This document shows positions 10,973 through 23,103 of a DNA stretch of 64,000 bases, one piece after another. The notes beneath the pieces are model-generated. The model saw nothing but the letters and a program-made list of their open reading frames with translations, was not told where the DNA came from and made no database searches. Source of the stretch: Saccopteryx bilineata (Eukaryota; Chordata; Mammalia; Chiroptera; Emballonuridae). How positions within the stretch are numbered: the first letter of the stretch is position 1; each line of letters begins with the position of its first letter. The position numbers were made by a program, and so were the translations under genes. The stretch spans positions 280,006,482 to 280,070,481 of the forward strand of contig NC_089490.1 in NCBI RefSeq assembly GCF_036850765.1. Reading direction: 5' to 3'.

Positions 10973-13900
10973 ATGGTACTCTTAAAAAAAACAAAACGTG
11001 TACATGGATCATTCTCAAGAATTGACCATATGCTGGGCCACAAAAACAGCATCAGCAAATTCAGAAAAATTGAAGTTGTACCAAGCATATTTTCTGATCA
11101 TAAAGCCTTGAAACTAGAATTCAACTGCAAAAAAGAGGAAAAAAATCCCACAAAAATGTGGAAACTAAACAACATACTTTTAAAAAATGAATGGGTCAAA
11201 GAAGAAATAAGTGCAGAGATCAAAAGATATATACAGACTAATGAAAATGACAATACGACATATCAGAATCTATGGGATGCAGCAAAAGCAGTGATAAGAG
11301 GGAAGTTCATATCGCTTCAGGTATATATGAACAAACAAGAGAGAGCCCAAGTGAACCACTTAACTTCTCACCTTAAGGAACTAGAAAAAGAAGAACAAAG
11401 ACAACCCAAAACCAGCCGAAGAAAGGAGATAATAAAAATCAGAGCAGAAATAAATGAATTAGAGAACAGAAAAACTATAGAAAAAATTAATAGAACGAGG
11501 AGCTGGTTCTTTGAAAAGATCAACAAAATTGACAAACCCTTGGCAAGACTTACCAAGGAAAAAAGAGAAAGAACTCATATAAACAAAATCCAAAATGAAA
11601 GAGGAGAAATCACCACGGACACCGTAGATATACAAAGAATTATTGTAGAATACTATGAAAAACTTTATGCCACTAAATTCAACAACCTAGAAGAAATGAA
11701 TAAATTCCTAGAAAAATACAACCTTCCTAGACTGAGTCAAGAAGAAGCAGAAAGCCTAAACAGACCTATTAGTAGAGAAGAAATAGAAAAAAACATTAAA
11801 AACCTCCCCAAAAATAAAAGTCCAGGCCCTGACGGCTATACCAGCGAATTTTATCAAACATTCAAAGAAGACTTGGTTCCTATTCTACTCAAAGTCTTCC
11901 AAAAAATTGAAGAAGAAGCAATACTTCCAAACACATTTTATGAGGCCAACATAACCCTCATACCAAAACCAGGCAAGGATGGCACAAAAAAAGAAAACTA
12001 CAGACCAATATCTCTAATGAATATAGATGCTAAAATACTAAACAAAATACTGGCAAACCGAATACAACAACATATTAAAAAAATAATACATCATGATCAA
12101 GTGGGATTCATCCCAGAATCTCAAGGATGGTTCAACATACGCAAAACGGTTAACGTAATACACCATATCAACAAAACAAAGAACAAAAACCACATGATCT
12201 TATCAATAGATGCAGAAAAGGCTTTCGATAAAATACAACACAATTTTATGTTTAAGACTCTCAACAAAATGGGTATAGAAGGAAAATATCTCAACATGAT
12301 AAAGGCCATATATGATAAACCATCAGCTAACATCATATTAAATGGCACTAAACTGAAGGCTTTCCCCCTTAAATCAGGAACAAGACAGGGTTGTCCACTC
12401 TCTCCACTCTTATTTAATGTGGTACTAGAGGTTCTAGCCAGAGCAATCAGACAAGACAAAGAAATAAAAGGCATCCATATCGGAAAAGAAGAAGTAAAGG
12501 TATCACTTTTTGCAGATGATATGATCCTATACATCAAAAACCCCAAAGAATCCACAAAAAGACTACTAGAAACAATAAGCCAATACAGTAAGGTCGCAGG
12601 ATACAAAATTAACATACAGAAGTCAATAGCCTTTCTATATGCCAACAATGAAACAACTGAGAAGGAACTCAAAAGAATAATCCCCTTCACAATTGCAACA
12701 AAAAAAATAAAATACTTAGGAATAAACATAACAAAGAATGTAAAGGACTTATATAATGAAAACTATAAACCATTGTTAAGGGAAATTGAAAAAGATATAA
12801 TGAGATGGAAGAATATACCTTGTTCTTGGCTAGGAAGAATAAATATAATCAAGATGGCTATATTACCCAAAGCAATATACAAATTTAATGCAATTCCCAT
12901 CAAACTTCCAATGACGTTTTTTAAAGAAATAGAGCAAAAAATCATCAGATTTATATGGAACTATAAAAAACCCCGAATAGCCAAAGCAATCCTAAAGAAA
13001 AAGAATGAAGCTGGGGGCATAACAATACCTGACTTCAAACTCTATTATAGGGCCACGACAATCAAAACAGCATGGTATTGGCAGAAAAATAGACACTCAG
13101 ACCAATGGAACAGAATAGAAAGTCCAGAAATAAAACCACATATATATAGTCAAATAATTTTTGATAAAGGGGCCAACAACACACAATGGAGAAAAGAAAG
13201 CCTCTTCAATAAATGGTGCTGGGAAAACTGGAAAGCCACATGCAAAAGAATGAAACTGGACTACAGTCTCTCCCCCTGTACAAAAATTAACTCAAAATGG
13301 ATCAAAGATCTAAACATAAGACCTGAAACAATTAAGTACATAGAAGAAGACATAGGTACTCAACTCATGGACCTGGGTTTTAAAGAGCATTTTATGAATT
13401 TGACTCCAATGGCAAGAGAAGTGAAGGCAAAAATTAATGAATGGGACTGCATCAGACTAAGAAGTTTTTGCTCAGCAAGAGAAACTGATAACAAAATAAA
13501 CAGAAAGCCAACTAAATGGGAAATGATATTTTCAAACAACAGCTCAGATAAGGGCCTAATATCCAAAATATACAAAGAACTCATAAAACTCAACAACAAA
13601 CAAACAAAAAATCCAATAAAAAAATGGGAAGAGGATATGAATAGACAATTCTCCCAGGAAGAAATACAAATGGCCAACAGATATATGAAAAGATGCTCAT
13701 CTTCTTTAGCTATTAGAGAAATGCAAATCAAAACGGCAATGAGATACCACCTCACACCTGTTCGATTAGCTGTTATTAGCAAGTCAGGTAATAGCAAATG
13801 TTGGAGAGGCTGTGGAGAAAAAGGAACCCTCATCCACTGTTGGTGGGAATGTAAAGTAGTACAACCATTATGGAAGAAAGTATGGTGGTTCCTCAAAAAA

Positions 13901-14239
13901 CTGAAAATAGAACTACCTTATGACCCAGCAATTCCTCTACTGGGTATATATCCCCAAAACTCAGAAACATTGATACGTAAAGACACATGCAGCCCCATGT
14001 TTATTGCAGCATTGTTCACAGTGGCCAGGACATGGAAACAACCAAAAAGCCCATCAATAGATGACTGGATAAAGAAGATGTGGCACATATACACTATGGA
14101 ATACTACTCAGCCATAAGAAATGATGTCATCGGAACATTTACAGCAAAATGGTGGGATCTTGATAACATGATACGAAGCGAAATAAGTAAATCAGAAAAA
14201 ACCAGGAACTGTATTATTCCATACGTAGGTGGGACATAA
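10973..14239 (+). CDS. L1 ORF2 fragment: reverse transcriptase and C-terminal domain
   Basis: An uninterrupted 1,088-codon frame. The first eight codons (MVLLKKTK) come from host flank and the target duplication; L1 sequence begins at [15 protein letters not shown], the tail of the APE-type endonuclease. Reverse transcriptase motifs in order: [40 protein letters not shown] with Asp413, [18 protein letters not shown], and FADD at 513-516 with Asp515/Asp516. The C-terminal Cys/His knuckle has Cys943, Cys947, His955 and Cys960. Full-length L1 ORF2 proteins are about 1,275 residues, so only roughly the first 190 are lacking. Without the endonuclease catalytic residues and a 5' promoter the copy should not move by itself. 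The antisense open frames inside it are shadows. Confidence 0.95.
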   Translation: MVLLKKTKRVHGSFSRIDHMLGHKNSISKFRKIEVVPSIFSDHKALKLEFNCKKEEKNPTKMWKLNNILLKNEWVKEEISAEIKRYIQTNENDNTTYQNLWDAAKAVIRGKFISLQVYMNKQERAQVNHLTSHLKELEKEEQRQPKTSRRKEIIKIRAEINELENRKTIEKINRTRSWFFEKINKIDKPLARLTKEKRERTHINKIQNERGEITTDTVDIQRIIVEYYEKLYATKFNNLEEMNKFLEKYNLPRLSQEEAESLNRPISREEIEKNIKNLPKNKSPGPDGYTSEFYQTFKEDLVPILLKVFQKIEEEAILPNTFYEANITLIPKPGKDGTKKENYRPISLMNIDAKILNKILANRIQQHIKKIIHHDQVGFIPESQGWFNIRKTVNVIHHINKTKNKNHMILSIDAEKAFDKIQHNFMFKTLNKMGIEGKYLNMIKAIYDKPSANIILNGTKLKAFPLKSGTRQGCPLSPLLFNVVLEVLARAIRQDKEIKGIHIGKEEVKVSLFADDMILYIKNPKESTKRLLETISQYSKVAGYKINIQKSIAFLYANNETTEKELKRIIPFTIATKKIKYLGINITKNVKDLYNENYKPLLREIEKDIMRWKNIPCSWLGRINIIKMAILPKAIYKFNAIPIKLPMTFFKEIEQKIIRFIWNYKKPRIAKAILKKKNEAGGITIPDFKLYYRATTIKTAWYWQKNRHSDQWNRIESPEIKPHIYSQIIFDKGANNTQWRKESLFNKWCWENWKATCKRMKLDYSLSPCTKINSKWIKDLNIRPETIKYIEEDIGTQLMDLGFKEHFMNLTPMAREVKAKINEWDCIRLRSFCSARETDNKINRKPTKWEMIFSNNSSDKGLISKIYKELIKLNNKQTKNPIKKWEEDMNRQFSQEEIQMANRYMKRCSSSLAIREMQIKTAMRYHLTPVRLAVISKSGNSKCWRGCGEKGTLIHCWWECKVVQPLWKKVWWFLKKLKIELPYDPAIPLLGIYPQNSETLIRKDTCSPMFIAALFTVARTWKQPKSPSIDDWIKKMWHIYTMEYYSAIRNDVIGTFTAKWWDLDNMIRSEISKSEKTRNCIIPYVGGT

Positions 14240-14479
14240 TAGTGAAACTAAGAGACATTGATAAGAGTGTGGTGGTTACGGGGGGGAGGGGGGAATGGGG
14301 GAGGGAAAGGGGAGGGGGAGGGGCACAGAGAGAACAAGATAGAGGGTGATGGAGGACAATCTGACTTTGGGTGGTGGGTATGCAACATAATTGAATGACA
14401 AGATAACCTGGACTTGTTATCTTTGAATATATGTATCCTGATTTATTGATGTCACCCCATTAAAAAAATAAAATTATAA
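10998..14479 (+). mobile_element. 5'-truncated young L1 LINE with 3' UTR and A-rich tail
   Basis: The body starts within the end of the ORF2 endonuclease region, runs through the whole reverse transcriptase and C-terminal domain, then a G-rich 3' UTR tract (about 14279-14330) and an A-rich tail with AATAAA. A 14-bp direct repeat AAAAAAAACAAAAC lies at 10984-10997 and 14480-14493, preceded on the left by TT, so the site reads TT|AAAA as expected for L1 endonuclease cleavage. The long unbroken frame argues for a fairly recent insertion. 5' truncation during target-primed reverse transcription explains the missing 5' UTR, ORF1 and most of the endonuclease. Confidence 0.93.
14278..14332 (+). repeat. 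G-rich polypurine tract in L1 3' UTR
   Basis: Several G runs of three to seven separated by short A-containing loops sit 40 bp after the ORF2 stop. Mammalian L1 3' UTRs commonly carry such a polypurine tract, which can form G-quadruplexes. A related shorter tract occurs in the truncated L1 3' end at 59669. Confidence 0.75.
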
Positions 14480-14493
14480 AAAAAAAACAAAAC

Positions 14494-16849
14494 AGGTTAA
14501 GGTGTAAGAACATTTACTGCTCCTTGTGATGACTTTTTAGTAACTTATTCACAACTAATTGACTTAATTGCTAAATTCCAGAACTCCCTATTTAATTTAA
14601 TAAGTCTTTTCACCTAGAGAAACAATCCTATAACCAACAGAATGTTGTCCATATTACAATGTGTGGAAAGTAGATTTCTCTAACTGCTCTTTAGAAATTC
14701 AGTTCTTGGTTTTGCCAGGAGTCAATATCCTGAAATGCTTCAAGTCATTAATACTTTAAAAACATATCTTGTATCTATCTTAAGATAGAAAAAGAAAAGT
14801 TATGGGTATGCCGTTAAAAAGCTTACCCATCAGTTTCCAAAAATATGATTTTAACTAGAGTACATTCGGTTGTGACAGATACTCAAATTGAACTAGTTTT
14901 GCAAACAACAACAAAAGACTTTATTGGGAGGATACTGGGATATCTCACTGAATCTCTTAAAAATTTGAACAAGTTACTCTAGATTGCTTCATCGAGCAGA
15001 AAACAAGGCCTTCAATAATCCAAACTTCATACGTGAGACTTATCAGATTTCACTCAATAAACACTGCTGAGACTAAAAAACTCAGAGAAATGTGCTGATG
15101 TGCCCACCACTCTGAGTCCATCCATTCTTTGTGGCCTCAAGAACACTGGGTATCTGAGAATCTGAGATTGTACACTGAGTAGGGGCTTAGAGTGAGCCTG
15201 GCGGCCATCCCTACGGGGTCTCATCTCTCGTGGTACACTTCTGGATTCCTTTATACCAGGCCTGATTTGACTCTGCATCATTAGAAAGTCGTAAGGCTTA
15301 AAAAAATGTAAATCCTAGCCAATCAATCAATCAATCAATCAATCAATAAGTAGCAATTTAGCTATGCACACAGTTACTTAAATAGTTGAAATAATGAAAT
15401 CATAAATGAGAGAAGTTAAAAATGCAGTTTGTCATTCATTCCTTTTTGAACTGTATCAAAAAGGGAGAAATCAAGCAAATATCCAGGGACATCACATTAC
15501 TATAAATAAGGGATATGATTTACATGGGTTACATTATTTTAAAATTAAATGTGAGGTATTATTGCTTTTGAAATATTCATACATTTCACAGCTCTTGACT
15601 CTAAATATATTAAATTTCATTTACTTATATTTCCATTATATACAATTCCTAACAGTTATTTATGTAACTATTCATTCATTCAACCTAAAATTGAATAACC
15701 ATCAGTTAGAAAAGTAGAAAGTACTGAAATCTTGATACTAGGAATTTGGTTCTCAAATAGAGATTTTTGGAAAAGGTATAAAATGAGTTTCACCATGCTC
15801 ACCATTCAATTTTCTTAAGTATTCTAACAACTTGAAAAAGAATGGGTGAATTTGTTTTATTTATATAAAACTGTAATATTTTAGAATTCCTGAAATGAAT
15901 TTTACACAACCAATTCAACCTTGGTGGTGAAGAATGGTATTTATTACTATTGTTATTCATATTATTAATTAACAAACTAATGTCAGTTTTCTTAATTGTA
16001 ACCATATGCAAAGAGGAGCTCTCATATTCCAGGCACTATGAAAGGCCGTCTGTATAATATACAAAATAAGAAAGATTCATCAAAGAAACACAGGAACACT
16101 TTCCATAACATAACTCAAAGGGCAGTGATGTCCTTAAAATTCAATTAGGATTTCTAGAGTCACCTGTCTCACATTTTGTGAGAATTCCCAGCCTAAGATT
16201 TCTGCATATCCTAAGCCTTCATGTTCTTTTAGTCAGCTCTGGCTCTAAGCTCATTCTTTTGAGACAACTGTCTCCCCATTCTCTCAATCACAACTGTCCC
16301 ATGTACAGACCAAGACAATAATTCATCTCGCTTTCTTCAGTTTCCCTGAAAACATCTGACAGACATTGGCATGTTCTGGACTTGCTTACACACCTGTGAT
16401 TTCAGAGATTTTAAATCACAACACAAATGCCCTGATTTTCTAGACTAAGCAGAGTTCAATAAAGAAAAGTGAGAAAAAACTGATCTACATATTCTCCCAG
16501 AAAGCTGAAATTTAACATAGTTAAATGTAATCAAGGAGCTTTGAAACACCTCCCACACTCTCTCTTCAACATTACATTTAGAGACCATCTCATGTAAGAA
16601 TCTGACAATAAATAAAATTCTAAAAGCTAATATATTATTGTTTTATCCCAGCCAACTATCTTCTTCCTGTCTCCCAATTTCCTAAGTAATTAAAAAAATG
16701 CCTAGATTTATATTTACCTCTGGGTTTCATGAATTCATCCTGAGTTTAAGGTTGCATATATGTTTAATTTTCTAAGAAAGACTAGTGAAGAAAAATTCAC
16801 CAAGCTGATACAAACTAATTAAGGAGCACAGATTTCCATAGCATTGTAA
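14494..16849. other. Unassigned intronic sequence with an (AATC)n run
   Basis: No repeat family is named with confidence. An (AATC)n microsatellite of seven units lies at 15321-15348. A GC-richer patch at 15090-15290 was not recognised. The rest is AT-rich. Confidence 0.4.
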
Positions 16850-17010
16850 TAAGGCAATTAACTAATACATTTTACTATCTCTATTACAATTTGCATATAT
16901 TTTATCATAACACTGAGATTTGATTGTCTTTATTTTATTAGATAATCAAACTCAATCTCTGAGAGATGTTACCTAACCAAAACCATCACTAATGAAATGC
17001 TGGAGTAACT
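16850..17010 (+). repeat. MIR-like SINE relic
   Basis: 'ttagataatcaaactcaatc', 'tctgagagatgttacctaac' and neighbouring words fit the 3' half of MIR with heavy divergence. Confidence 0.45.
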
Positions 17011-17397
17011 TGAATAAAATATACTGATCCCCAATATATGATACCCCCCATACTGAATACTGGCTCCAAGCCCATATCTAGTTAAGAATAAACCCTTAAA
17101 ATACGATGACACTCTTTTCCTTCAAGAGCCACTACTGGCTTACTTTATGTCATGGCAGAAGCTCTGAAACTTTAACTTGTCCTTGAAACTGGAAGAACTG
17201 TTTCCAGCTTACTCTTCTTATTATCAAAGGTTCATCAAATGTCTTTGCTCAAGTCTTTAACTGGATTAATTATGGAGGCAACAGTTTCTAATGCTACATA
17301 GTAATACTGGTCTGTTAACAAATACTGAACACTTAGAAATTATGACTATTTCAGACTACTAAGAAAAGACTCTAAGAAGGTATAAAAACTGCATATA

Positions 17398-17524
17398 CAG
17401 AATTGGCAAACTAGGTTTACAGTTGTTCATGTGGAAAATAATACAATAATTAATAAATGATAATACAAGAATAAATTCTGTCTAGCATATTCATAACTAT
17501 AAGCCTATTTTCTGCCCTATCCTG
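17398..17524 (+). mobile_element. Mariner-type MITE, copy 1
   Basis: TA at 17396-17397 and 17525-17526. The left end CAGAATTGGCAAACTAGG and the right end, reversed (CAGGATAGGGCAGAAAATAGG), are imperfect inverted repeats. 127 bp. The core 'aattaataaatgataataca' is shared inversely with the copies at 18523 and 62158. Confidence 0.72.
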
Positions 17525-18522
17525 TATTTAAACTGCCAATATCTAAAAACAATGTGTAATATTCATATTTAGTGATGGATTACTAATAAACAGATTTTAC
17601 TTACTAACAAGTTGAATGCTAGGCTTCAAAAATATTTAACATTTGGAGGAGACCTGAGTTCATTTAGTTAAACCTTCTATCCAATGTGAGTCCCTAAAGA
17701 TACTCATTCAGATCTTCCTTGCTTAATTCTAATGACTATACATTCACAATTTCTTTAACTTTACGGGTGGCTCAGATAATTTGGCGGTGTGAGGGGAGAA
17801 GTTAGGTAGTACTAAGCATATATCTGTCCTTTTTTCATCTCCTATTTTCACATCCTAGGTAGAACAAATAATATTTGTAAGCATGCTGTGGAAAGGCAAT
17901 CCATGAAGCTGGCAGCAATGGCCCCATCCAACACCACCCTGGGTTGCAGGAGCACAAATCATCACATGTGTAGGTTGTATACATTTCTTTTGCTACTACC
18001 CACTGGTCAAAAGGTCTGCTATTGATCATTGCTTGTTAGTAAATTTCCTGAAGAGACAGCAGGAACCAGCTATACTTTTTGGTACTTTTCCTAAATTTGT
18101 TATTTGTCAGCATCTTCAGAACGTTTCTCCCTCTTTTGAAAATTTCTTTTTGAAATCATTCCCAAAGTGTACTTCCAATAAAACTGGCCATTGTCCCCAG
18201 CAGTATGAACCCCAAGCCAGACTATTCTGATCTTCTAAATATCTGTCAATTATCTAAGTCTTTGAATAATTCCATTTTTGCTGATAGCTGCCTATTTTGC
18301 AACTAAGAATCATCTCATACCTGAAAGCTGCCTCCTGCAAAGTTTGATTCCTTATCCTAATTCTTTTCTCAGTTGTACAATGGTTGACCAACAGAAATTT
18401 ATTCCTTTTCCATAGCAAATATTTGAAGACAGTTCTTATAGCTCTTTCCCAGCCTACCCACCCCATCCTACCTTACCATGATATTTTGCAAACACCATTA
18501 GTTATTCCATCTGCAACTTATA

Positions 18523-18652
18523 CAGCGATGGACAAAAGTAGGTTTATAGTAGTGAATACACAAAACACAGGGTTTATTCTTATATTACTATTTATTAATT
18601 ATTGTATTATTTTTTATTCAAACAACCATAAACCTGCTTCTGCCCTATCCTG
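18523..18652 (+). mobile_element. Mariner-type MITE, copy 2
   Basis: Flanked by TA (18521-18522 and 18653-18654). Left CAGCGATGGACAAAAGTAGG, right reversed CAGGATAGGGCAGAAGCAGG; 130 bp. Same family as 17398-17524 but the core is in the opposite orientation relative to the plus strand. Confidence 0.78.
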
Positions 18653-18816
18653 TATAATTTGGCTTCTAGACTCTTCACAGGCATGGGTAGGCTGAACCAG
18701 GAATACTGGGACTTATAACAATTCAGATTAGGGAGCTTATTTTGTCTATAATGTACATATACTAATAAGTATTTTTGAATATAATATTTAAATATTTTTT
18801 AAAAACATGTTTCCAT

Positions 18817-19194
18817 GCCTGACTAGGTGGTGGCACAGTAGATAGAGCATCAGACAAGGATGTGGAAGACCCAGGTTTGAAACCTCGAGGTTGCCAGCTT
18901 GAGCACGGGCATGCCGGCTTGAGCATGGGGATGCTGGCTTAAGTGTGGGATCATAGATATGACCCCATAGTCACTGGCTTTAACCCAAAGTCACTGGCTT
19001 GAGCAAGGGGTCACAAGCTCTGCTGCAGTCCCCCCCCCTCCACCAGTCAAGGCACATATCGGAAAGCAATCAATGAACAACTAAGGCACTGCAAGGAAGG
19101 ATTGATGCTTCTCATTTCTCTCCCTTCCTGTCTGTCTATCCCTATCTGACCCTTTCTCTGTCTCTCTCACTAAAAAAAAAAAAGAAAAAAAAAG
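18817..19194 (+). mobile_element. Rhin-1-like tRNA-derived SINE
   Basis: Head 'gcctgactaggtggtggcac', B-box-like 'caggtttgaaacc', repeated 'ggcttgagcaagg' and 'tcactggctt' units, 'gcaatcaatgaacaacta', 'attgatgcttctcatttctc', then a CT-rich stretch and A-rich tail. Confidence 0.85.
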
Positions 19195-19284
19195 AAATGT
19201 TATAAATTTGCCATAGGATTTTTTGGTATGTCTCCTCTAGCTTTGATTTAGCAGTCCATTTCGAAAAGTTACCTGAGCCCACTA

Positions 19285-19965
19285 TGATGGCTATAATAAA
19301 AAAAGACAGATCATAACAAACATGGCAAAGATGTGAAGAAACTGGAACGTTCAGAGGTGTGCCATCTTTTCAAAACAGTTTGGCAGTACCTCAAAATGGG
19401 AAGCCCAGAATGATCACGTGACCCGGCATTTCTATTCTAGTTATTTACCCAAGGGAAATAACTAGAATATCTCCACACAATATCTCCACACAAAAGCTTG
19501 TACACAACTATTTGTAATAACATTCATCCCAAGAACTCAGAAGTAGAAACAACCCAAAAGCCAATTCAACAGAAGAATGGATAAATGAAATGAGATATAG
19601 CAATATTGTTTGGAAATAAAAAGGAATGAACTAATAATGCATACCACCACATGAATGAATCTTGAAACATTACCAGTGAAACAAACCATTCACAAAAACC
19701 ATATATTGACAGTTCCATTTATATGAAATGGCTACCCTAAGAAAATCTATAGAGACAGAAGGTCTATTAGGTTTTTCCTGGGGCTGAAGGATTTGGAGAG
19801 AATGGGGAGTGACTGTTAATCAACACAGTTTCATTTTGGAGGGACAAGAGTTTTCAAAATTAGATAATGGTGATGGTTGTACAACTCTAAATATATTGAA
19901 AACCATTGAGATGGGTGAACTGTATGGTACCTGAGTTATATTTCAATAAGCTGGTTTTTAAAAAG
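19285..19965 (+). mobile_element. Old L1 3' fragment (ORF2 end and 3' UTR)
   Basis: 'aagatgtgaagaaactggaa', 'tttggcagtacctcaaaatg', 'gaatggataaatgaaatgag', 'atgaatgaatcttgaaacat' and 'gggtgaactgtatggtacct' are the classic L1 ORF2-end/3'-UTR order. Many indels indicate an old L1M/L1P-age copy. Confidence 0.8.
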
Positions 19966-19994
19966 TTACTTTAGGATGTATAGAATCACAAGAC

Positions 19995-20300
19995 TTAGAA
20001 GTAGAGAAAATGTCATCTAATACAGCTGGCTTTTATAAACATGGAGAAATGAGTAAGTCAGCTATCAACATTTATGTAGCAACTTACCTCAAAATGTACT
20101 AGCTTAAGACTACAATAATTGTTTATTTTGGTCATCAATCTGCAAATAGCAGCGAGGACAGATTTTGTTTCCTCTCTATGACATTAGCTGGGGCCACTTG
20201 AACAAGGACTGGACTCAAGATGGCTCAATGGAAATGTGGACAAGTTGGTGGTGGCATCAGCTAGGAATTCAGATGGTGCTGTGCACTCACAAATATAAAT
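19995..20300 (+). repeat. Ancient MER-type interspersed repeat
   Basis: 'caaaatgtactagcttaaga', then 'ttgtttattttggtcatcaa' and a 'ctggggccacttgaacaagg' block resemble a common ancient mammalian repeat whose family I cannot name surely. Confidence 0.35.
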
Positions 20301-22519
20301 AAAGTATAAATAGGTAAAAAAAATATACCAAATACAAAAGTAATATAAAATAAGCAAATAATAAGGAAATAGTTGGATTGCTCAACCCCTCTGGGGTTTG
20401 AAACTATGTTTTCAAAGGGTAGTTAAAATTTATTGAAAAAGATAGTCAACAAATATTTGGCATAATTGCATATAAACAAAAAGGACTGGGTATTTGTGTG
20501 TTTTTATGTGAAACTGATGATTCATGTGCTAATATGGTAGTTGTTTATTTTTTTCATTTTGCTAAAATAAAGCACACAGTCTAGTTTGAGAACAAAGATA
20601 CTCATCCACATATTTATTAATGAAAGATGAAGTTAATATACCTCATTGTAACCTGAAAATATCTCATTTCAACCAATTAAATGAGTTTCAATTCAGGTTA
20701 TGTGTAGAGGAAATTGCATTTCCAGAGCCTGGGATTCATAAATGTAAATGGGCTAATTCTAAAACCATGTGAAGGTAGCTCATAGGGTTAGACAGAGATC
20801 CAATACAACCAATAAAACAAGAGTAAAAGAACATAATCAATCAATCTAACAATGGGGATGAGACTCTCGTTCCACCCAACTAAACTAAGAATTTTTATCA
20901 CAATTAAGCAAAGCATTTATTCTTTGGCCTAAAAGAGAATAGGAAAACACAATGTAAGTTAATTCATGAACTCATACTCTCAATGCAAATATATGGAACA
21001 TGTAGTTTGTGCCTGGCGCTGCTCCGGGGCTGGCAACCAAATGTTAGGAGGCGAGACCTGACCATACCCTACTTCAGTTATGTTATGTATATTCTCAGAA
21101 AATTATATTATACTTGCTAATTAGTATTAATAGTAATAGCAATGCCATATACATAGGACTAAAATATTTCCCGGTATGACCATTTCTTGAGTACCCATGA
21201 AGGTGGAGTCATTCTATAACTACATCAGTATTAAAGCTGAGTTGTTGGAGAGTGTTCCAGTGGAGGGTTGAAATGCTGTTCCTGATATTAACAGAATCAC
21301 ACAAATAGAATTTACACTCTAGGTTACTAATTTTGAGGATAAGTTACCTCTGGCTTTTGACATCAGGCAATTTTAGGTCACTGACAAGTAGTGGAGTGCA
21401 TGGTACTATTTATTATAAGTGTCTGCTTCAGCTAATAGGTGAATTGTGTACAAAGCTTATCTTTTGTTTGTGTAGGGATGGGAGGCCTTCTCCTCTGTGC
21501 AGTCAGTGGGTGTGGGTACAGTCCAACAGGGCTGCATATGTATTTCAGAAACTACAAATCAACTCAGATTTAAATGCCCTAGGTTGATATCTCAGAGCTC
21601 TCCTTCCCAGAGCAGAAGAGATGTCAGTCTCAAAATGTTCCTGGATATGCTTTATTTGCCTACAACTACGTAATCATCTTGGGTGGACTTTTATGTAATT
21701 CTAAGTTTTAACTGTGTACTTAACTTCATCCGCCAGACCTCCCAGGATGAGTAAGCTGCAAAAGGCATCCACAGGTAACAAAATATATGGAATAGTGAAT
21801 GGACCTATTTAGTATTGACTACTTTAAATGCTGAAGTATACCTGTCAAAGTGATATTTGTTTGTTTTGGTCTTATTCATACTGAGTCGGTTCTCCTAGTA
21901 ACTAGGCAAGTGTTCCAGCTGCTTCTAGAGGCCATGAGTAGAATGTGAAAGTCAGAACTTGTTATTAGTCAAAAAGGAGGGTGCTGATCTTCACCTTTCT
22001 GGAAAAGCAGGCCATATAGCTGACTCCTTTAAGCTCAGGGAATGAATCTGCATGTTTCTTTAATGACTATGGCTGAATGACAGCAACTTGAACATGATCG
22101 ATGGGCTGCCTCAGGCATGTTTACCTGTGTCTCTGATGCCAGCTAGAGATAACTTCCATCTAAGCCACTGACTCTCAGAAACAGGAATGTTGAACAAAAG
22201 CAATGTTGTGGTATTTAACCTACAGTACTCCCTTCCTAACACATCTTCTCTGCAGACATTAACAATGAGGGATATAAGTTCCTTGAAATTTTTTTTTTTA
22301 CTTTGACTCTTATTGAAAATTCCAAAGATACACTCCAAAAATATGTGGCAAGTCAAATTGATGTAAAGTTACACACCTCTCTTTTCTTAGTTAAATAAGA
22401 GCTAGATAGTCAGGAACACCGTTTAATTTTAAATAAACAAAAGCTTGGTCACAGAGAAAATTTTCTCTTTAGAAAAAGATAATATAAAAAATATATCGTC
22501 AACTCATTTTATACCTAAA
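20301..22519. other. Unassigned intronic sequence
   Basis: No coding or repeat signature was recognised. A G-rich patch at 21470-21540 is not explained. Confidence 0.4.
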
Positions 22520-22685
22520 TTATGAGACAATGCAGTCTAATGAATAGAGCACCAGATTCAGAGTAAAACCATCTAACTTTTCATGTCAGTTACACAGCAA
22601 TTTCATATATGGCTTTAAGCAGGTAAATAGATACCTTTTAAATCATCAGTTTCTTTGATGATAAATACAAAAATTAAACAAAATT
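22520..22685 (+). repeat. MIR SINE relic
   Basis: 'gcagtctaatgaatagagca', 'ccagattcagagtaaaacc', 'ttaagcaggtaaatagatac' and 'catcagtttctttgatgata' follow the MIR core in order. Confidence 0.6.
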
Positions 22686-22795
22686 ATTAAATAAAAAGGT
22701 TGTTAATTCAATACGTGATGAAGTGTTTTACATATAAATTTTATAAAAATACATACTATATGTTTTATGAAAATATATAAGTTATAAAGAATATC

Positions 22796-22941
22796 TGCCC
22801 ATTTATTTATTTATTCATTATTATTTATTGATTGATTTTAGAGAGACAGAGGGATGGAAAGAGGGAGAGAGAGACAAAAAGAGAAGGAGAGGAAGAATGA
22901 GGGAGGTAAAGAGAGAGGAAGAGAGGGAAAGAAAGAAAGAA

Positions 22942-22980
<39 letters not shown>

Positions 22981-23103
22981 CATTCATTTGCTGTACCAAT
23001 TAGCTGTGTACCCATTGGTGGCTTTCCATATGTGCCCTGACCAGGGATAGAACCCACAACCTTGTCATTTCAGGGAATGCTCTAACCAATTGAGCAGGGC
23101 AGT
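22796..23103 (-). mobile_element. tRNA-derived SINE, antisense, with expanded GA tract
   Basis: The right end reversed gives the tRNA-like head (CTGCCCTGCTCAATTGGTTA). The middle holds 'gtgccctgaccagggataga'. The left is a long purine tract including (AG)n at 22949-22976, the complement of the CT-rich SINE tail. Confidence 0.72.

Noticed and set aside
11368..13896. Antisense open frames of up to 202 codons inside the L1
   Set aside because: They are shadows of the ORF2 coding strand with no domain of their own.
22821..23057. Ser/Leu-rich minus-strand frame
   Set aside because: Product of the GA tract within an antisense SINE.
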